Part shown: positions 26,921-36,309 of the stretch, in pieces | How the letters are laid out: each line of letters opens with the position of its first letter | Position numbering within the stretch: the first letter of the stretch is position 1 | Assembly: GCF_964212655.1 (NCBI RefSeq) | Contig: NZ_OZ156465.1 | Location: 3,286,001-3,350,000 of the forward strand | Source: Candidatus Thiodiazotropha sp. LNASS1 | Lineage (GTDB): Bacteria > Pseudomonadota > Gammaproteobacteria > Chromatiales > Chromatiaceae | Length of the DNA: 64,000 nucleotides | Reading direction: 5' to 3' | Position numbers and translations under genes: made by a program | The notes under the pieces: model-generated | What the model saw: the letters and a program-made list of their open reading frames with translations, nothing else | Told to the model about the DNA's origin: nothing | The model's database searches: none

Positions 26921-28345
26921 ATGCAATTTCATCTTCCCGACTTTAGTCAAGCGCATGTCCTGGTGATAGGCGATCTGATGCTGGATCGCTATTGGCAGGG
27001 TTCTGCCGCCAAGATCTCCCCCGAAGCACCGGTGCCTGTGGTACATGTGAGCGATAGTGAAGAGCGCCCAGGCGGTGGCGCCAATGTGGCGCTGAATATG
27101 GCTTCCCTGGGCGTCAGGGTGGGTCTGTGCGGCCTGGTGGGCGAGGATGAGGCGGGCGCCGCCCTGGCAAAACATCTTGAACAGGCTGGCGTGGCCTGTC
27201 ATCTGCAGGTGGAGAAAGGTTTGCCCACCATCACCAAGCTGCGTGTGATCAGCCAACATCAGCAATTGATCCGACTCGATTTCGAGCAGCCGCTATGGGA
27301 GTGTGATCTGTCCGAGCTCGAGCGACTCTGGCTGCAGCAACTGCCCGCTACTGAGCTGGTGATTCTATCGGATTATGCCAAGGGTACCCTGCAACAGCCA
27401 CAGCGCCTGATCGATGCTGCCAATGAGCGGCGCATACCTGTCCTGGTGGATCCGAAAGGTGGGAATTTTTCCAAATACAGGGGTGCCACCCTGCTGACCC
27501 CCAATCTGAAGGAGTTCGAAGCGGTTGTGGGTCGCTGCAGATCGGATCAGGAACTCAACGACAAAGGCGTTGAGCTAAGACAAAAGCTCAATCTGAAGGC
27601 CCTGCTGATCACGCTTAGCGAGCGCGGCATGCTGTTGATCGATGAGGATGCCCCGCCATTGCATCTGCCTACCCGTGCTCGTGAAGTGTTTGATGTGACC
27701 GGCGCCGGAGATACGGTAATCGGAGTGCTTGGCGCCGGCATCGCTGCAGGCATGCCCGTTCAGGAGGCAGCCGGATTGGCGAATGTGGCCGCTGGCCTGA
27801 TGGTGGCGAAGCTTGGCGCCGGCAGCGTCTCCCTTGGTGAGTTGAAGGGCGCCCTGCGTAGGCAGGGGGACTTCCATACCATCCTGAGCCGGGATCAGTT
27901 GCGCGAGGCTACGGATGAGGCGCGCTATCAGGGTGAAAAGATAGTCATGACCAACGGTTGTTTCGATATTCTGCATGAGGGGCATGTAAGCTATCTGCAG
28001 CAAGCCAAGCAACTGGGTGACCGTCTGGTGGTTGCCGTTAACGATGACGATTCCGTGAGGCGCCTGAAGGGCGAAGGGCGGCCGATCAACAGTATCAAAC
28101 AGCGGATGGCGGTGTTGGCCGGCCTGGCATCGGTGGATTGGGTTGTGCCGTTCAGTGAAGATACACCCGAGTCATTGATCTGTGACATCAAACCCGACCT
28201 TCTGGTGAAGGGCGGGGATTATCGGCCGCAAGAGATAGCCGGCTATGATTGTGTAGTGAAAAACGGCGGTGAAGTGAAAGTTCTCGAATACCTCGAAGGT
28301 GTCTCCACCAGTCGTATTGTCGAGGCCATGCGCGATGCAGAATGA
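26921..28345 (+). CDS. hldE: Bifunctional heptose-7-phosphate kinase / heptose-1-phosphate adenylyltransferase
   Basis: 474 residues from ATG 26921 (a TTG precedes it by one codon). The N-terminal PfkB domain has GDLMLDRYWQGSAAKISPEA, GGGANVALNMASLG and DVTGAGDTVIGVLGAG (about residue 263), the kinase acting on D-glycero-D-manno-heptose 7-phosphate. The C-terminal nucleotidyltransferase has TNGCFDILHEGHVSYL near 345, with the HxGH motif. The product ADP-heptose feeds the heptosyltransferase at 18877. Its end overlaps the msbA start by 11 nt. Confidence 0.95.
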   Translation: MQFHLPDFSQAHVLVIGDLMLDRYWQGSAAKISPEAPVPVVHVSDSEERPGGGANVALNMASLGVRVGLCGLVGEDEAGAALAKHLEQAGVACHLQVEKGLPTITKLRVISQHQQLIRLDFEQPLWECDLSELERLWLQQLPATELVILSDYAKGTLQQPQRLIDAANERRIPVLVDPKGGNFSKYRGATLLTPNLKEFEAVVGRCRSDQELNDKGVELRQKLNLKALLITLSERGMLLIDEDAPPLHLPTRAREVFDVTGAGDTVIGVLGAGIAAGMPVQEAAGLANVAAGLMVAKLGAGSVSLGELKGALRRQGDFHTILSRDQLREATDEARYQGEKIVMTNGCFDILHEGHVSYLQQAKQLGDRLVVAVNDDDSVRRLKGEGRPINSIKQRMAVLAGLASVDWVVPFSEDTPESLICDIKPDLLVKGGDYRPQEIAGYDCVVKNGGEVKVLEYLEGVSTSRIVEAMRDAE

Positions 28346-30119
28346 GACCGGCGCACCATCCGGCCCCGGCATGACAGGTCGCGAACTCTATCTGCGACTG
28401 TTAAAGCGTGTACGTCCCTATTGGCGCCAGTTCAGCGGTGCGTTGGCCGCCATGGTGGTGTTGGCATTGACCGAGCCGGCCATCCCCTGGCTGATGAAGC
28501 CGATGCTCGACGGCAGTTTTGTGGAAAAAGATCCGGCGATTATCTTCTGGTCGCCGATCCTGTTGATCCTGCTCTTCTCCATCCGTGGCATCATGAACTT
28601 CATCAGCGGGGTCGCCTTCGAGTGGGTTGCCGGCAAGGTGGTACTGGATCTGCGTAGAATGATGATTGAGCGAATCCTGACCATGGGGACGCCCTATTTC
28701 GATGCACATGCCACCGGGAGCCTGATTTCAAAGGTGACCTTCAATGTCAATCAGGTGACCATGGCGGCAACCAAAGTGCTTACGACCCTGGTCAAGGATA
28801 CGATCATTATCATCGGTCTTCTCGCCTATATGCTCTATCTCAACTGGTTGTTGACCCTGGCCGTATTTATGGCAATGCCGATTATTGTTGTCGCGGTACG
28901 TTATCTGGCGATACGGCTGCGGCGGGTGAATCGGGCCTTGCAACAGACCATGGGAGTGATGACCCAGGTTCTCGAGGAGTCGATCAGGGGGCACAAGGTG
29001 ATAAAGATCTTTGAAGGTCGGCCCTATGAACAGCGGCGATTCCTGGAACGTGCGAATTGGGTGCGCCGCTATAACATGAAGAGCAAGGTGGCCGGTTCCG
29101 CGCACATGCCTTTGGTTGAATTTGTCGGTGCCGCGATGATAGCGGCATTGGTCTATGTCAGTACCCACCAGACCGCAGCCGGGGAGTTGACCGTTGGTGG
29201 TTTCGTCTCTCTGATGGTGGCCATCGGATTGCTGTTTTCACCATTGAAAAGGCTCACCGGTATCAATCAGCCGCTGCAAAAGGGATTGGCGGCGGCAGAG
29301 AGCGTGTTCAGCCTGGTGGATGAGCAACCCGAAGCCGATAACGGTACCCGTTCATTGGAAAATGTCGAGGGAAGAGTCTCATTCGATGCGGTCTCTTTCC
29401 GTTATCCCGCTATGGATAAGGATGCCTTGAAGCCGATCAGTTTCGAGATGGAGCCTGGTTCGACGGTCGCCCTGGTTGGGCATTCCGGTGGAGGTAAGAC
29501 AACCATCGCCAACCTGATCCCCCGCTTTTATACTCCAACCGGTGGGAGGATCCTGATTGACGGTATCGATATCCAGGAGTTGAGTCTGATCAGTTTGCGC
29601 AGGCAGATCTCCTATGTGGGTCAGGATTCGGTATTGTTCGATGATAGCGTGGCGGCGAATATCGCTTATGGCGCTGTCGGCGAGGTCAGCCATGAGCAGA
29701 TCGTCGAGGCGGCTAAAAGCGCTTACGCCCTGGAGTTCATTCAACGCCTGCCTGATGGATTCGATACCGTAATCGGTGAGGATGGGATTCGTCTTTCAGG
29801 TGGGCAGCGTCAGCGTCTGGCCATTGCCCGGGCGCTAATCAAAGATGCGCCTGTCCTGTTGCTCGATGAAGCGACCTCGGCATTGGATACAGAATCGGAG
29901 CGGTATGTCCAGGCAGCCTTGAAGACCTTGACTCAGGAACGAACGACACTGGTGATCGCACATCGCCTTTCCACCATTCAGCATGCAGACAAGATCCTGG
30001 TGATTCAGGACGGCGAACTGGTTGAAGAGGGTAAGCATCAGCAATTGATCGATCAAAAAGGCGTCTATTATCAACTCTGCCACCATCAGTTCAGCGACCA
30101 GTTTGAGAGTTTGGAATAA
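28335..30119 (+). CDS. msbA: Lipid A export ABC transporter MsbA
   Basis: 594 residues from ATG 28335; a frame extension to 28299 overlaps hldE further and is not supported. Six transmembrane helices occupy residues about 25-315. The ATPase half shows Walker A GHSGGGKTT (about 380), signature LSGGQRQR, Walker B VLLLDEATSALD and the switch histidine in VIAHRLSTI. It flips core-lipid A across the inner membrane as a homodimer. It is placed between hldE and waaA, so core synthesis and export are probably coexpressed. Confidence 0.94.
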   Translation: MQNETGAPSGPGMTGRELYLRLLKRVRPYWRQFSGALAAMVVLALTEPAIPWLMKPMLDGSFVEKDPAIIFWSPILLILLFSIRGIMNFISGVAFEWVAGKVVLDLRRMMIERILTMGTPYFDAHATGSLISKVTFNVNQVTMAATKVLTTLVKDTIIIIGLLAYMLYLNWLLTLAVFMAMPIIVVAVRYLAIRLRRVNRALQQTMGVMTQVLEESIRGHKVIKIFEGRPYEQRRFLERANWVRRYNMKSKVAGSAHMPLVEFVGAAMIAALVYVSTHQTAAGELTVGGFVSLMVAIGLLFSPLKRLTGINQPLQKGLAAAESVFSLVDEQPEADNGTRSLENVEGRVSFDAVSFRYPAMDKDALKPISFEMEPGSTVALVGHSGGGKTTIANLIPRFYTPTGGRILIDGIDIQELSLISLRRQISYVGQDSVLFDDSVAANIAYGAVGEVSHEQIVEAAKSAYALEFIQRLPDGFDTVIGEDGIRLSGGQRQRLAIARALIKDAPVLLLDEATSALDTESERYVQAALKTLTQERTTLVIAHRLSTIQHADKILVIQDGELVEEGKHQQLIDQKGVYYQLCHHQFSDQFESLE

Positions 30120-30140
30120 ACAAACCGAGACGGAACGTCG

Positions 30141-31406
30141 ATGCGGTATCTGTATACACTCATTTTTACACTGCTGGTCCCGGTCTATTTCCTGCGGCTC
30201 TATTGGCGGGGTTTCAGGGCGCCTGCCTACAGGCAGCGTTGGCTGGAGCGATTGGGTATTTTCGATACACCTATTGAGCAGGGCGGTATTTGGGTGCATG
30301 CGGTTTCGGTGGGTGAGGTGCTTGCCGTTGCCCAACTGGTCGGGCGTCTTCTTGACCGCTACTCCGACTTGCCTTTGCTTATAACCACCACCACACCCAC
30401 CGGCGCGGACCGGGTCAAGGCACTGTTTGGCAATGATGTGACTCACCTCTATGCGCCGATCGATCTGCCGTGGGTGGTAAAGCGCTTTTTGACGGCTTTC
30501 CAGCCCCGGCTGCTGATACTGGTGGAGACAGAGATATGGCCCAATCTGATCTGCCACGCCAAACTCGAGGGTGTGCCTACTTTGCTTGCCAATGCCAGAC
30601 TTTCAGTTAGGTCTGCCCAGGGCTATCATCGGGTCGCAGGCTTGACTCGTGAGGCATTGCGTAATCTTACCGTGATTGCCCCTCATGCGGAGGCGGATGC
30701 AGAGCGTTTTCATACGCTGGGTGCTAAACCCGACAAGATCGAGGTGACGGGGAGTATCAAGTTCGATGTGCATCTGCCGGGGAGTCTGTTGGAGCGGGTC
30801 GATGTGTTGCGGCGTGAGTGGGGAGGGCAACGACCGGTATGGATCGCAGCAAGTACCCATGAGGGTGAAGATGAGTTGATATTGCAGGCGCACGCCACCG
30901 TTCAACAGCATCTTCCCGAAGCGCTGTTGGTTTTGGTCCCCCGCCATCCCGAACGATTCGAACGGGTTGGACATCTGGCTGAAGAGGCTGGTTTTAAACT
31001 CGTAAAGCGTACTCAGCAACGACCCTGCGATAATGATACAGCCGTCTTTCTTGGTGACACAATGGGTGAGTTAACCCTTTTCCTGGGCGCATCGGACGTA
31101 GCTTTCATCGGTGGCAGCCTGGTCCCCCACGGCGGCCACAATATACTGGAGGCGACCGCCCAAGGTGTCGCTGTTGTGTTTGGTCCTCATATGTTCAACT
31201 TCAGTGAAATCAGCGAGCTGTTTCTTCAACACCAGGCAGCGGTTCAGATCGATTCCGCCGAGGCGCTGGCCGATCAGGTGAGCCGTTGGCTCAGTGACGC
31301 CAGTGAACGTAGTCGTGTGGGTGAAGCGGGCAGGGAGTTGGTGGAGCAGAACCGCGGTGCGCTGGATCGTTTGACCCAGCTTGTGGACAGGCTGCTGGTG
31401 AGCTGA
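30141..31406 (+). CDS. waaA: 3-deoxy-D-manno-octulosonic acid transferase
   Basis: 421 residues. It transfers Kdo from CMP-Kdo to lipid IVA. The N-terminus is a membrane anchor (TLIFTLLVPVYFLRLYW), followed by WVHAVSVGEVLAVAQLV, TTTTPTGADRVKALFG and LVETEIWPNLICHAK. The donor domain has ASTHEGEDELIL, LVPRHPERFERV and FIGGSLVPHGGHNILEATA. Start is 21 nt after msbA. A repeat element begins 5 bp after its stop. Confidence 0.95.
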   Translation: MRYLYTLIFTLLVPVYFLRLYWRGFRAPAYRQRWLERLGIFDTPIEQGGIWVHAVSVGEVLAVAQLVGRLLDRYSDLPLLITTTTPTGADRVKALFGNDVTHLYAPIDLPWVVKRFLTAFQPRLLILVETEIWPNLICHAKLEGVPTLLANARLSVRSAQGYHRVAGLTREALRNLTVIAPHAEADAERFHTLGAKPDKIEVTGSIKFDVHLPGSLLERVDVLRREWGGQRPVWIAASTHEGEDELILQAHATVQQHLPEALLVLVPRHPERFERVGHLAEEAGFKLVKRTQQRPCDNDTAVFLGDTMGELTLFLGASDVAFIGGSLVPHGGHNILEATAQGVAVVFGPHMFNFSEISELFLQHQAAVQIDSAEALADQVSRWLSDASERSRVGEAGRELVEQNRGALDRLTQLVDRLLVS

Positions 31407-31411
31407 GTGTT

Positions 31412-31640
31412 AGGGCCTGTTAACACTAATCCAATGCACCCTGTTGTGCCTGAAAAAGCGCCAATCAAGGCGCACCCCAAGGGCACTTCCTTCGGGGCGC
31501 AACCCGAAGGGCTGGGGCTGTTTTCGCCCCCAGCGGCGTTATCATTCGCTCATGTAGAATAACTACACTACGCTCATTCTGCCTTGCTGGGCACAAAAAC
31601 AACCCCAGCAGGGCGTATTGGATTAGTGTTTACAGGCCCT
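31412..31640. repeat. Palindromic repeat family A, copy 2 (229 bp, inverted)
   Basis: Ends AGGGCCTGTTAACACTAATC and ATTAGTGTTTACAGGCCCT. The interior runs opposite to copies 1, 3 and 4. It keeps the CCAGCAAGGCAG, TGTAG-loop-CTACA, GCTGGG and GCCTGAAAAAGCGCCAA modules. It lacks the CGTTGCTCGTCG/ATTTGGAGT segment. In its place is a hairpin ACCCCAAGGGCACTTCCTTC-GGGG that is shared only with copy 3. It lies between the convergent waaA and mscS-type genes, where its stems could act as a two-way terminator. Confidence 0.85.
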
Positions 31641-31643
31641 AGT

Positions 31644-33401
31644 TCACGATATGGGCGGAAAGACCACAGGCGGTGGCTTGGTGCCGGTACCTGTAGTCTC
31701 TGCAACAATGGATTTGGCGTAGGATTGGCCCAGTGCAAAGGCCTGCTGCTGATCCATCTCAGATATTGAGTCGGCGGTCTCATCCTCTTTCTTCATATAG
31801 AGGGTTTGGGTGGGGAAAGCGAATTCAATCCCCAGTCTTTGCGCCAGGCGCAATATATCGAGCATAAAGCGATGTCGTTCCCGCAGTTCGGTATTCCATT
31901 CCGGCGTCTCCCAAAAGACATACAGCAGCACATCGAGAGATGAAGCGGCAAATTCATTCAGATAGGCATGGTAGTAGTCCTTGCGCATATACGGATGCTG
32001 CCTTACCAACTCTCTGACTCCTTCGCAAAACGCCTCGATACGATCGGGTGGTGTGTCATAGGTGAGTGACAACTTGCACGATAGGCGTCGATAGCGTCGC
32101 TCACCCATGTTGTCCACCGTGGCGGTTATGAATTTGGAGTTGGGTACCGTCACCACCGAATTGTAGAAGGTCCTGACCCGGGTACTGCGAAACCCGATTC
32201 GTTCGACGGTTCCCTCCACATCGTCGACAACGATCCAGTCACCTACGGAAAAGGTGCGGTCCATCAGCACTGTTACCGAACCGAACAGATTCTGCACCAT
32301 ATCTTTTGCCGCCAGGGCAAATGCCAGACCACCCAGCCCGAGGCCTGCCAGCAGACTCGATATGTCGATATTCAGGTTGTCGGCAATGAATACAAAGCCG
32401 ATTACTGTGATGAATACCTTGAGGGTGCGGGGTATAAGCGGAACCAGTGCGTCATCCAGTTTGTTGGCTGACAGCTCTGCCTGTTTGTGCAGATAAGCAG
32501 AGACCAGGTCGACCAGTCGATAGGCGGCCCATACCCCGGAGATGCTGGCCAGGAACTTTACCGCCAACAGCAACACCAGCATGACACTTTCGGGCAGGCC
32601 CATCAGGTTGATGCTGCCCCACCAGACGATAGCCATCGCCATCAGACCGAGGGGGCGTAAGATATCCTCTGATATCTCTTTGAACTCGTCATGGCGGGTG
32701 CCTTTGCGCCAGCGGCGAACGCTGGTTTTGAGGAAGAATGTGATGAGCTTGTCGATGATAACGCCGGCCAGGATTGTCAGTAGAAGACCGATCCATTGCC
32801 AGTTTTGCAGCAGGAAAGTGGATTGTTTCAGTGGTAGGGGCACCTTTTGCCGCAAGCGGATATGCCAGGGGACATATGAGGCTTCATCGTCCTTACCACT
32901 GACACGTTCTGTGGTTGCGACTTCATCCATGATGAGCGGCAGGCTGTTGATTGTATTGCGATCGAAAAGCCATCGTCCGGAATCGGTGCGGGAAATGGCC
33001 ACCTCACCTCTCTCATAGCGCTTGAACAGATACCTCGATCCATCGACACGATTAGGTATCTTTTCAACATCGATGATCTTTGTGCGATCGAGCACCTCCA
33101 GCAGCATCCAGGCCAGATCCTGTCCCCGCTCTTTTCTCACGATTGGGTTGATGTCGGAAAGATCGAGGGTGGATACCGCCTCCTCTATTCTGTCCGGCGC
33201 GCCACGTTTGATATCGTTCATTGCATGGAGGAAGGTCTCCATGGTGGCGCGGGGGGATTTCAGGTTTTCCGGAACGGCCTCCTTGGTGCTGACTTCTGGA
33301 TCTGACGTCTTTTCCGAAGCCTGCTCAGCCCAGCCTGAATCTGCCGCAGTGAGCAGAATTACGATTAAAATCAATTGCTGCCATATGTTTTTAAAGTGCA
33401 T
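31644..33401 (-). CDS. MscS-family mechanosensitive channel with long N-terminal domain
   Basis: 585 residues from ATG 33401; the frame is open five codons further, but this start gives a proper signal peptide (LILIVILLTAADSGWA). Residues about 25-180 are a periplasmic domain. Hydrophobic helices lie about 190-370, and the MscS pore and beta domain about 370-540, with GLGGLAFALAAKDMVQNLFG and RTFSVGDWIVVDDVEGTVE. It should open under membrane tension and release osmolytes. It is longer than E. coli MscS (286 residues) and shorter than MscK. The C-terminal tail after 540 is polar. Confidence 0.9.
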   Translation of the reverse strand: MHFKNIWQQLILIVILLTAADSGWAEQASEKTSDPEVSTKEAVPENLKSPRATMETFLHAMNDIKRGAPDRIEEAVSTLDLSDINPIVRKERGQDLAWMLLEVLDRTKIIDVEKIPNRVDGSRYLFKRYERGEVAISRTDSGRWLFDRNTINSLPLIMDEVATTERVSGKDDEASYVPWHIRLRQKVPLPLKQSTFLLQNWQWIGLLLTILAGVIIDKLITFFLKTSVRRWRKGTRHDEFKEISEDILRPLGLMAMAIVWWGSINLMGLPESVMLVLLLAVKFLASISGVWAAYRLVDLVSAYLHKQAELSANKLDDALVPLIPRTLKVFITVIGFVFIADNLNIDISSLLAGLGLGGLAFALAAKDMVQNLFGSVTVLMDRTFSVGDWIVVDDVEGTVERIGFRSTRVRTFYNSVVTVPNSKFITATVDNMGERRYRRLSCKLSLTYDTPPDRIEAFCEGVRELVRQHPYMRKDYYHAYLNEFAASSLDVLLYVFWETPEWNTELRERHRFMLDILRLAQRLGIEFAFPTQTLYMKKEDETADSISEMDQQQAFALGQSYAKSIVAETTGTGTKPPPVVFPPIS

Positions 33402-33760
33402 GTTCCCACAACTCATTTTCTGTAATTGGCGGCTATTTTAGGGTCGAAACAGAAAATATTCATCCAATGCGTGGATTAAGTTCCCGCAATCGATGCCGAT
33501 ATCAAGTATGAAACTTCGGGATTGATCTCGTAGGGTCTGCCGGAAGCCCTCATGTGGATACCATCAAGGAAGGTTTTTATTGAGTTTGAGTCAGCTATGC
33601 CCGTGATGGAGTGTGATGGAGCACGATGGTGGTGACCATCGCTATTGCATAAGCCCGAGAGCGGACACTGACCGGAGCCCCGTAGGTTGTAGTTTCAATC
33701 AGATCTCATCTTGCTCTGTAGCATGATTACTACAGTCAGTGAAATTGCAGGGGGGTTGAT
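33402..33760. other. Divergent intergenic region
   Basis: 359 bp between the MscS-type and FMN-protein genes. It holds a small perfect stem CGATGGT-GGTG-ACCATCG at 33624-33641, preceded by the short direct repeat GTGATGGAG / GTGATGGAG. GGGGGG at about 33750 is the ribosome site for the next gene. No gene was found. Confidence 0.4.
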
Positions 33761-35275
33761 ATGAATGAAACCGGTCTTACAAATGGGGGCTTCCTGTACG
33801 GTACCCTGGAAGTCTTCGCCATCGCGTTGCTTCTGTTACTGGCTGGTCTGCTCGTTGCAGTCATCGTTACCTACATCTATGACATTACGCAGACCAAGAC
33901 GGCGATTCGCCGCAACTATCCTGTGATCGGGCATTTCCGTTATTTTTTTGAACACCTTGGTGAGTTCTTTCGGCAATATTTCTTTGCCATGGATCGTGAG
34001 GAACTGCCATTCAATCGTGCCCAGCGGGCCTGGGTATACCGGGCGTGCAAAGACTTGCCGAATACTGTTGCCTTCGGTTCAACCCGGGATATTCGTCGTC
34101 CCGGTTCGATTCTATTCGTCAACTGTCCCTTCCCGACCTTGGGAGAGGACGCAGTGCCGTCTGGAGCGATCACCATTGGTGAAGGTTGCGACCATCCCTA
34201 TACCACCGATTCGTTGTTCAATATTTCCGGAATGAGTTATGGGGCGCTGTCGAAACCGGCTGTATTGGCACTCTCAATGGGGGCAAAGAAAGCTGGCAGT
34301 TGGATCAATACAGGCGAAGGAGGCGTCTCTCCCTATCATATCGAGGGTGGTGCGGATATCGTGTTTCAGATCGGCACTGCGAAGAATGGTGTGCGTGATC
34401 TGGCTGGCAACCTTAGTGACGACAAACTCCGTGAAGTCGCGCGTATTCCACAGATAAGGATGTTCGAGATCAAACTCAGCCAGGGTGCAAAGCCGGGTAA
34501 GGGCGGCATTCTGCCTGCTGAAAAGGTTACCCGGGAGATCGCGGAGATAAGGGGTATTGCCCTTGGTGAGGATGCCATCAGCCCAAACCGGCATGTCGAT
34601 ATATGCAGTAACAACGATCTTATGGATATGATCAAGCGGGTAAGGGATGTCACGGGAAAGCCGGTTGGGTTCAAAACCGTGGTCGGCGGCCCTCATTGGT
34701 TGGATGGATTGTTCAAGGATATCAAAGCCAGGGGAGTGGAGTATGCACCGGACTTCATTACCCTCGATGGCAGTGATGGCGGGACGGGCGCAGCGCCGAT
34801 GCCGCTTATCGATGCGGTCGGACTGTCATTGCGGGAGAGTCTCTATATCTTAGTGGACAAACTCAATGCGCATGGTCTGAGAAAGCGCATCAAAGTCATT
34901 GCTTCGGGAAAACTGATAACGCCCGCGGATATTGCCTGGGCATTGTGTGTAGGGGCGGATTTTGTCACCTCTGCCCGTGGTTTCATGTTTGCGTTGGGCT
35001 GTATCCAGGCTTTGCAATGCAATAAGAATACATGCCCTACCGGCATCACGACCCATGATCCAAAACTGCAACAGGGGCTGGTGCCTGCGGTGAAGGCTGA
35101 GCGCATAGCGAACTATGTGGGCCACCTGGTGCACGAGGTTGGTGTCATAGCCCACTCTTGCGGTGTCAAATCACCCCGCGAACTGCGGCGATGTCACGCC
35201 AGGATCGTAACCGCGGATGGGCCATCGGTTGCACTTGATGAGCGTTTTCCACCGGTAAAGGAGAGCGAGGCATAA
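33761..35275 (+). CDS. Membrane-anchored FMN-binding glutamate synthase-domain protein
   Basis: 504 residues. One or two hydrophobic stretches (residues 12-41) anchor the N-terminus. The rest is the GltB-like alpha/beta barrel: FNISGMSYGALSKPAVLALS near 155, INTGEGGVSPYH near 185, PVGFKTVVGG, TLDGSDGGTGAAPMPLIDAV near 340, and CIQALQCNKNTCPTGITTH near 415, resembling the Fe-S cysteine cluster of GltB. There is no glutaminase domain, so it is not a complete glutamate synthase; the reaction is unknown. A paralogue begins at 318 on the minus strand. A GGGGGG ribosome site precedes the ATG. Confidence 0.88.
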   Translation: MNETGLTNGGFLYGTLEVFAIALLLLLAGLLVAVIVTYIYDITQTKTAIRRNYPVIGHFRYFFEHLGEFFRQYFFAMDREELPFNRAQRAWVYRACKDLPNTVAFGSTRDIRRPGSILFVNCPFPTLGEDAVPSGAITIGEGCDHPYTTDSLFNISGMSYGALSKPAVLALSMGAKKAGSWINTGEGGVSPYHIEGGADIVFQIGTAKNGVRDLAGNLSDDKLREVARIPQIRMFEIKLSQGAKPGKGGILPAEKVTREIAEIRGIALGEDAISPNRHVDICSNNDLMDMIKRVRDVTGKPVGFKTVVGGPHWLDGLFKDIKARGVEYAPDFITLDGSDGGTGAAPMPLIDAVGLSLRESLYILVDKLNAHGLRKRIKVIASGKLITPADIAWALCVGADFVTSARGFMFALGCIQALQCNKNTCPTGITTHDPKLQQGLVPAVKAERIANYVGHLVHEVGVIAHSCGVKSPRELRRCHARIVTADGPSVALDERFPPVKESEA

Positions 35276-35319
35276 GTCGGGCTGCTCTGTTCTCAGGGCT
35301 TGGCGCTGTTCGGATACGA

Positions 35320-35979
35320 CTATTTTGGCACTACTGTCTTGGCTCCTTGTTCGGTGCCCAAAATCAGTACGTCGGCACCGCGCATAGCAAAGATACCGGT
35401 CGTGACCACACCCGCGATGGCATTGATTGCATTCTCCATCTCCCTGGGCTTCATAATCTCAAGATTATGGACGTCCAGGATGGCATTGCCGTTATCGGTG
35501 ACGAAGTTTTCCCGCCAGATAGGGGTGCCGCCCATTTTAACCAGCTGCCGCGCCACATGGCTGCGAGCCATGGGAATAACCTCGACCGGGAGTGGAAAAG
35601 AGCCCAGCACATCGACCAACTTGCTTTCATCCGCTATGCAGATGAATTTTTTACTCGCCCCTGCGATGATCTTTTCTCGGGTGAGTGCACCACCTCCGCC
35701 CTTGATAAGATTAAGATAGTGATCCGATTCGTCGGCACCGTCGATATAGATATCAAGCTCTCCCGCGGCATTAAGGTCCAGTACGGGGATGCCGTGACCC
35801 TTCAAGCGCTCCGACGATGCCTCCGAACTCGAGACTGTGCCTTCGATCTTACCTTTGACACCGGCCAGATAGTCGATGAAGTGATTAACCGTTGAACCGG
35901 TACCGACACCTATGATGCCGCCTTTGACATATTCAAGCGCAGCCTCTGCGGCCTGTTTCTTAAGATCGTCTGCATTCAT
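35320..35979 (-). CDS. rpiA: Ribose-5-phosphate isomerase A
   Basis: 219 residues, as in E. coli RpiA. It interconverts ribose 5-phosphate and ribulose 5-phosphate in the pentose phosphate (and Calvin) pathways. [15 protein letters not shown] near residue 22, [39 protein letters not shown] (catalytic Asp/Lys region) and [20 protein letters not shown] are all present. AGGAGA lies 7 nt ahead of ATG 35979. It is divergent from ilvA. Confidence 0.96.
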   Translation of the reverse strand: MNADDLKKQAAEAALEYVKGGIIGVGTGSTVNHFIDYLAGVKGKIEGTVSSSEASSERLKGHGIPVLDLNAAGELDIYIDGADESDHYLNLIKGGGGALTREKIIAGASKKFICIADESKLVDVLGSFPLPVEVIPMARSHVARQLVKMGGTPIWRENFVTDNGNAILDVHNLEIMKPREMENAINAIAGVVTTGIFAMRGADVLILGTEQGAKTVVPK

Positions 35980-36309
35980 TCTATTCTCCTGATGCGGTCA
36001 TTTAACTGGCCCGCAGAAATAATCACCGCACCGAACAACGTCATTATCACAGTTCAGATTAGAGGTCCAAAAAGTAAATTATGGGTGGCAGATGGCAAAG
36101 ATCGGTCGATAATTTTCTGCGGCAGCCCCATAATCCGGAAAAGTAACTACACATTGGCCCAAAATATAGGGTTGATATTGTGTTACCAAAGCTTTTTCTT
36201 CGAGTGTGCGTAATAATAACCATACCAATGAAGAAAGTCAGGTCCACTGGTGGGATACAGGCTGTTACCATGCCATTGTCATCAAGGGTGTCTGTTATCG
36301 GATGAGTTC
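35980..36309. other. Divergent intergenic region
   Basis: 330 bp between rpiA and ilvA. AT-rich with no RNA gene, repeat family copy or strong promoter that I can defend. The attenuator leader seen in some ilv operons is not apparent: no run of Ile/Val/Leu codons precedes 36310. Confidence 0.4.

Noticed and set aside
35980-36309. ilv leader-peptide attenuator before ilvA
   Set aside because: No short frame rich in branched-chain codons and no terminator hairpin with T-run in the leader.
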